From Acidobacteriota bacterium (GTDB lineage Bacteria > Acidobacteriota > Vicinamibacteria > Vicinamibacterales > UBA8438): a stretch of DNA of 9,988 nt. Positions within the stretch are counted from its first letter, which is position 1; each line of letters starts with the position of its first letter. Both the position numbers and the translations under genes were made by a program. The notes beneath the pieces were generated by a model. The model searched no databases, was not told where the DNA came from, and saw only the letters and a list, made by a program, of their open reading frames with translations. Of the stretch, positions 6,969-9,988 are shown one piece after another. The stretch covers positions 1-9,988 of the forward strand of contig SXOW01000191.1 of NCBI GenBank assembly GCA_005778315.1, in the 5' to 3' direction.

Positions 6969-7965
6969 GCCCACCCTCGTAGCGGTCCGTGGTCAGAATG
7001 ACCTTCCCCACGACTTCGCGACGGGCCAACATCTCCAGTCCGACCGCCGCCTCTGCGAGCGGCAGTGTGCGCGCGATCAGGGGGCGGAGCCGACCTTCGT
7101 CCAGCCACCGGAACAGCCGCTGCAGGTTGGCGCGATTGCCTTCCGGGTCCCGGTCCGCGTAGGCGCCCCAGAAGACGCCGACCACGGAGCAGCCCTTCAA
7201 CAGGATCAGGTTCGCTCGGGCGCTGGGAATGGTGCCGCTGGTGAATCCCACCACCAGTAATCGGCCCTCCCAGTTGATACACCGCAACGACTTCTCGAAG
7301 ACGTCGCCGCCCACCGGGTCACAGATGACGTCGGCGCCGCGCCCATGGGTAAGGGCTCTCACCCGGTCCTTCCAGTTCGGCTCGGTGTTGTAGTTGATCA
7401 CGTGTTCGACGCCGTAGTGCGCCGCGACGGCCTGCAGCTTCTGGTCGTTGCCGCCAGTGGCCACGATCCGGGCGCCCAGGCACTGCCCGATGTCGATGGC
7501 GGCGGTGCCGATGCCACCGGCCGCACCGTGGACGAGTAGCGTCTCGCCGGGCTGCAGCGACGCTCTTTGCACCAGCGCGTGATAGCTGGTGCCGTAGGTC
7601 AGGGCGAGCCCCGCCGCCACCCGCATATCCGCTGATGCTGGAATCGCGATACACCGGTGTGCCGGTGCGACTGCTTCCTCCGCATAGCCGTTCCAACGTG
7701 TCATGCCGATCACGCGGTCGCCAGGGACAAAGTCGGTGACGGCGGGGCCGGTCTCGAGCACCTCACCGGCCACTTCGCCACCGGGCGCGAACGGGGGTTC
7801 GGGCTTGAACTGATACAGCCCCTGGATGATCAGCAGATCCGGGAAGTTCACCCCGGCCGCATGCACGCCGATCCGCACGTCGTGCTCGCCCAGCGGCGCG
7901 CGAGGGACGTCACGTAGCACCAGGCTGTCTGGAGGACCGTAGGCCGTGCACAACATCGCTCTCAT
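6961..7965 (-). CDS. NADPH:quinone oxidoreductase family protein (zinc-free MDR)
   Basis: This 334-residue protein is a medium-chain dehydrogenase/reductase of the quinone oxidoreductase (zeta-crystallin-like) branch. The catalytic GroES-like domain has AAGVNFPDLLIIQGLYQ (36-52), PPFAPGGEVAGEV (57-69) and PGDRVIG (81-87). The nucleotide-binding domain has LTYGTSYHAL (122-131), the dinucleotide motif LVHGAAGGIGTAAI (144-157) and the family segment GADVICDPVGG (210-220). No catalytic or structural zinc cysteines are visible, as expected for this branch. It would reduce a quinone, enone or enoyl-thioester-like substrate with NAD(P)H in the cytoplasm; the precise substrate is not readable. The ATG at 7965 follows GAGGACTGACC, a usable ribosome binding site. 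It is divergent from aroC and is the first gene of an operon with the HAD protein. Confidence 0.93.
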   Translation of the reverse strand: MRAMLCTAYGPPDSLVLRDVPRAPLGEHDVRIGVHAAGVNFPDLLIIQGLYQFKPEPPFAPGGEVAGEVLETGPAVTDFVPGDRVIGMTRWNGYAEEAVAPAHRCIAIPASADMRVAAGLALTYGTSYHALVQRASLQPGETLLVHGAAGGIGTAAIDIGQCLGARIVATGGNDQKLQAVAAHYGVEHVINYNTEPNWKDRVRALTHGRGADVICDPVGGDVFEKSLRCINWEGRLLVVGFTSGTIPSARANLILLKGCSVVGVFWGAYADRDPEGNRANLQRLFRWLDEGRLRPLIARTLPLAEAAVGLEMLARREVVGKVILTTDRYEGGHA

Positions 7966-8024
7966 GGTCAGTCCTCGCGCCTCGAGACCGGAAACCGACG
8001 GAGGCGTGCGTCGTGGGGCCGGTC

Positions 8025-8030
8025 ATTCTA
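8025..8030 (-). promoter_or_regulatory. Candidate -10 element (TAGAAT) for the MDR/HAD operon
   Basis: On the minus strand the hexamer TAGAAT would place the transcript start near 8018, with a leader of about 50 bases to the ATG at 7965. It matches TATAAT at five of six positions and is identical to the candidate at 999-1004. The -35 region is unclear (CTGGCG at 15-base spacing is the best I find). It lies back to back with the aroC promoter candidate. Confidence 0.4.
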
Positions 8031-8041
8031 TCAGGCGCACG

Positions 8042-8070
8042 CCGACGCCAGGCGAGTGCGCGTGTAAGAT
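8042..8070 (+). promoter_or_regulatory. Candidate aroC promoter giving a leaderless or near-leaderless transcript
   Basis: A -35-like CCGACG (8042-8047, GAC core) and a -10-like TAAGAT (8065-8070) are 17 bases apart. The -10 ends six bases before the ATG at 8077, so transcription should begin at about the first base of the start codon. The only purine-rich sequence, TGAGG, directly abuts the ATG and is too close to act as a Shine-Dalgarno site, which is consistent with leaderless initiation. Confidence 0.5.
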
Positions 8071-8076
8071 CTGAGG

Positions 8077-9207
8077 ATGCCCGGCGACTCCTTTGGCCAC
8101 ACGTTTCGCATCAGCACCGCCGGCGAGTCGCATGGGCCGGGGTATGTGGTCATCATCGAAGGGTGCCCGCCCGGGATGGCGCTCACCGAGGGCGATCTGG
8201 CGGAGGACCTGGCCCGACGACGTCCGGGACAAAGCCACATTGTGACCCCGCGTGATGAACCCGATACGCCGGAGATTCTCTCCGGCGTCTTCGAAGGACA
8301 GACCACCGGCACGGCCATCGCGATTCTGATCCGCAACAGGGATCAGCGTGGCCGGGACTATGCGGACATCAAGGACAAGTATCGGCCTGGCCACGCGGAC
8401 TACACCTACGACGCCAAGTACGGCGTGCGCGACTATCGGGGCGGCGGTCGCTCGAGCGCGCGCGAAACCAGCGTGCGAGTCGCGGCCGGCGTCGTGGCGA
8501 AGAAGATCATCGCGTCGGCATTTGGCGGTCGAGTCGTGGGCTACGTGCGCCAAGTGGGCGCGATCGTGGCGACCGTGGCCGACCCGGCGGCCGTGACGTT
8601 GGATGCCGTCGAGCGGCTCCCGGGCGGCGCGCCGAACATCGTACGGTGTCCAGACCCGGTTCGCGCGGCGGAGATGGTGACCCTCATCGAGCAGATGCGC
8701 GCGGAACGCGACTCGATCGGCGGGGTGGCCGAGATCGTGGCGACCGGCGTGCCGGCCGGGCTTGGAGAGCCGGTGTTCGACAAGTTGAAGGCGGACCTGG
8801 CCAAGGCGCTGTTCAGTCTGCCAGCGGTGCTGGGGGTAGAATACGGCGTCGGGTTTGGGGCGGCGACCCTCCGGGGGAGCGAGAACAACGACCGCTTCTA
8901 CGCTGCCAACCAGGTCGGAGCGGCGCCACGAATCGCGACCCGGTCGAATCGCCACGGCGGCATGCTCGGAGGCATTTCGAGCGGGATGCCCATCGTGTTG
9001 CGCGCGGTGGTGAAGCCAACGAGCAGCCTGCCGCAGAAGCAGGAGACTGTTACGCGGAGTGGCAAATCGACCTCGATCAGCACCAAGGGGCGACATGACC
9101 CTTGCCTCCTGCCGCGGTTTGTACCGATGGCCGAGGCGATGGTGGCCATCGTGCTGGCCGATCACTGGCTGCGATGGCAGGCGTCCGGGCAGCCGAATCG
9201 GCAGTGA
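8077..9207 (+). CDS. aroC: Chorismate synthase
   Basis: AroC is the last enzyme of the shikimate pathway: it converts 5-enolpyruvylshikimate 3-phosphate to chorismate using reduced FMN, in the cytoplasm. The 376-residue protein has normal family length and all landmarks: SFGHTFRISTAGESHG at the N-terminus with H19; the segment GRDYADIKDKYRPGHADYTY (92-111) with H106; KYGVRDYRGGGRSSARETS (114-132); SENNDRFYAANQ (268-279); SNRHGGMLGGISSGMPI (290-306); and RHDPC (339-343) with D341. The catalytic histidines and aspartate known for the family are therefore present, and there is no frameshift. The ATG at 8077 matches the usual N-terminus of the family. The gene stands alone, without other aro genes in view, divergent from the MDR/HAD operon, behind a promoter that suggests leaderless translation. 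Confidence 0.98.
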   Translation: MPGDSFGHTFRISTAGESHGPGYVVIIEGCPPGMALTEGDLAEDLARRRPGQSHIVTPRDEPDTPEILSGVFEGQTTGTAIAILIRNRDQRGRDYADIKDKYRPGHADYTYDAKYGVRDYRGGGRSSARETSVRVAAGVVAKKIIASAFGGRVVGYVRQVGAIVATVADPAAVTLDAVERLPGGAPNIVRCPDPVRAAEMVTLIEQMRAERDSIGGVAEIVATGVPAGLGEPVFDKLKADLAKALFSLPAVLGVEYGVGFGAATLRGSENNDRFYAANQVGAAPRIATRSNRHGGMLGGISSGMPIVLRAVVKPTSSLPQKQETVTRSGKSTSISTKGRHDPCLLPRFVPMAEAMVAIVLADHWLRWQASGQPNRQ

Positions 9208-9305
9208 GTCGTCACCGCCGGCCGCCGCTTGAGCTTGAGGAAGACGCGTCCCAGGGTAGCGTGGTATTAGTAGACACTCTGTTGGAACCGGGGGGTCCCG
9301 TCTGA
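9204..9305 (+). CDS. Possible 33-residue ORF overlapping the aroC stop (weak)
   Basis: A GTG at 9204 overlaps the aroC stop codon (GTGA) and opens a 33-residue frame, VSRHRRPPLELEEDASQGSV and onward, ending in LLEPGGPV. The basic start followed by an acidic middle and a hydrophobic VVLVDTLL run is protein-like, but the frame is short, has no ribosome binding site, and contains a TTA codon that is rare here. I do not recognise it. Chance is the more likely explanation. Confidence 0.15.
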   Translation: MSRHRRPPLELEEDASQGSVVLVDTLLEPGGPV

Positions 9306-9393
9306 ACGCGACGCGGGATCGCTGCGGGTGCTCGAAATGTCCTTTTGGCCGATGGTCGCGCGCGTTCGTCGCCGCGCCGTCGCTGGTCTGCAC

Positions 9394-9399
9394 AGGAGG
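9394..9399 (+). promoter_or_regulatory. Ribosome binding site (AGGAGG) of the NHL-repeat gene
   Basis: AGGAGG lies nine bases before the ATG at 9409 and supports that start. The rest of the gap after aroC (9208-9408) shows no convincing promoter, terminator hairpin or RNA gene to me. The best -10-like string is TATTAG at 9264-9269, without a matching -35. Confidence 0.7.
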
Positions 9400-9408
9400 C
9401 AGTTGACC

Positions 9409-9988
9409 ATGCGCAAGTTTGTTCTCGTCTTCGTGGCTGTCGTGGCGACCGGCCTGTTGGCCGGCCCCGCCTCACTCCAAGAACTCGGTGGTCCGGAGGG
9501 CCCGAGCCCTTACGAGGCGGTTGAGGGCTGGCTGAAACCGTTCGCGAGTGCGGGGTTTGCCTTCGGTGGCAACTCTGGCGTGGCCGTCGAGTCACTTGAC
9601 CGGATCTTCGTGGTCCAGCGTGGTGAGAGCCGTCTGCCCAGTCCCGTGCCGCCCGGGTTTGCCGGGTTCGTCGGTTCCATCGGTATCAACGCTTTGACGG
9701 ATACGGACTACCGCACCTGGCAGAACTGCATCTACATCGTCGACAGCGACGGCAATCTGGTCGAGGTGTGGGACCAGTGGGACCACCTGTTCGCAGGGTC
9801 GGATGGTCCGGGGCCACACCGGATCCGGATCAGCCCGTATGACCCGGAGAAGCGTGTCTGGGTGGTTCATGAGACCGGCCATCAGATCTTCGTGTTTTCG
9901 AACGATGGCAGCGAGCTGTTGGCGACAATCGGCGAGAAAGACGTGCCGGGAAATGATGAGACGCACCTGGGAGGCCCGCAGGATGTGG
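9409..9988 (+). CDS. Secreted NHL-repeat six-bladed beta-propeller protein, N-terminal part
   Basis: The first 193 residues are visible; the frame is open at the window end. Residues 1-24 are a signal peptide (FVLVFVAVVATGLLAGPAS), so the protein is exported. The mature part shows propeller strands in NHL style: FAFGGNSGVAVESLDRIFVV (50-69), CIYIVDSDGNLVEVWDQW (107-124), GPHRIRISPYDPEKRVWVV (135-153), HQIFVFSNDGSELLATIG (158-175), and the start of another blade at HLGGPQDV (186-193). The arrangement of PHRIRI, then a W-V strand, then xQIFVFxxDG is like proteins annotated as peptidyl-alpha-hydroxyglycine alpha-amidating lyase family in Acidobacteria-type genomes, where the real activity is generally untested. 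The metal and catalytic residues of that enzyme family cannot be judged from this part. The ribosome binding site AGGAGG sits nine bases upstream. Confidence 0.85.
   Translation, partial: MRKFVLVFVAVVATGLLAGPASLQELGGPEGPSPYEAVEGWLKPFASAGFAFGGNSGVAVESLDRIFVVQRGESRLPSPVPPGFAGFVGSIGINALTDTDYRTWQNCIYIVDSDGNLVEVWDQWDHLFAGSDGPGPHRIRISPYDPEKRVWVVHETGHQIFVFSNDGSELLATIGEKDVPGNDETHLGGPQDV

Noticed and set aside
8837..8842. Another TAGAAT hexamer inside aroC
   Set aside because: It encodes the conserved V-E-Y of the chorismate synthase GVEYG segment, and no start codon of a plausible gene follows at the right distance.
8023..9393. A 456-codon minus-strand open frame opposite aroC
   Set aside because: aroC is certain, and the antisense product is rich in Arg, His and Pro without motifs, so it is a composition shadow.

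Overview
The window is GC-rich, with mostly G or C at third codon positions. It holds eight well-supported protein genes, one weak small ORF, and several readable promoters. There are no RNA genes, insertion sequences, CRISPR arrays or long DNA repeats. The secreted PQQ dehydrogenase, secreted metallo-beta-lactamase-fold (MBL) enzyme and NHL-repeat protein, with signal peptides ending in Ala-Gln, suggest a free-living aerobic Gram-negative bacterium. An Acidobacteriota (Vicinamibacteria-like) origin is my best guess from this style of gene content, but it is inference and not shown by any marker.

Layout. 1-846 (minus): 5' part of a secreted PQQ-dependent dehydrogenase, cut by the window edge. 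It is divergent from a plus-strand run of four closely spaced genes: an unrecognised secreted four-cysteine protein (1013-1807), a secreted MBL hydrolase (1804-2868, ATGA overlap), a 12-TM MFS carrier of the sialate:H+ symporter type (2929-4290) and a secreted short-repeat protein (4338-5090). 5143-6195 (minus) is a periplasmic protein of unknown function behind a near-consensus promoter. 6327-6968 and 6961-7965 (minus) are a two-gene operon: a zinc-free quinone-oxidoreductase-type MDR protein followed by a HAD-superfamily hydrolase. 8077-9207 (plus) is chorismate synthase, aroC, divergent from that operon. 9409-9988 (plus) starts a secreted NHL-repeat beta-propeller that runs off the end.

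How the parts fit. Most products carry export signals. The PQQ dehydrogenase, MBL enzyme and importer could form a periplasmic oxidise, hydrolyse and import chain, with the four-cysteine and repeat proteins as accessories; this is a hypothesis from gene order. The MDR/HAD pair and aroC are cytoplasmic housekeeping or lipid-type metabolism. No defence, mobile or otherwise clearly novel system is visible. The most interesting items are the unknown secreted proteins in the four-gene run and a recurrent TAGAAT/TAAGAT -10 element placed so that two genes look leaderless.
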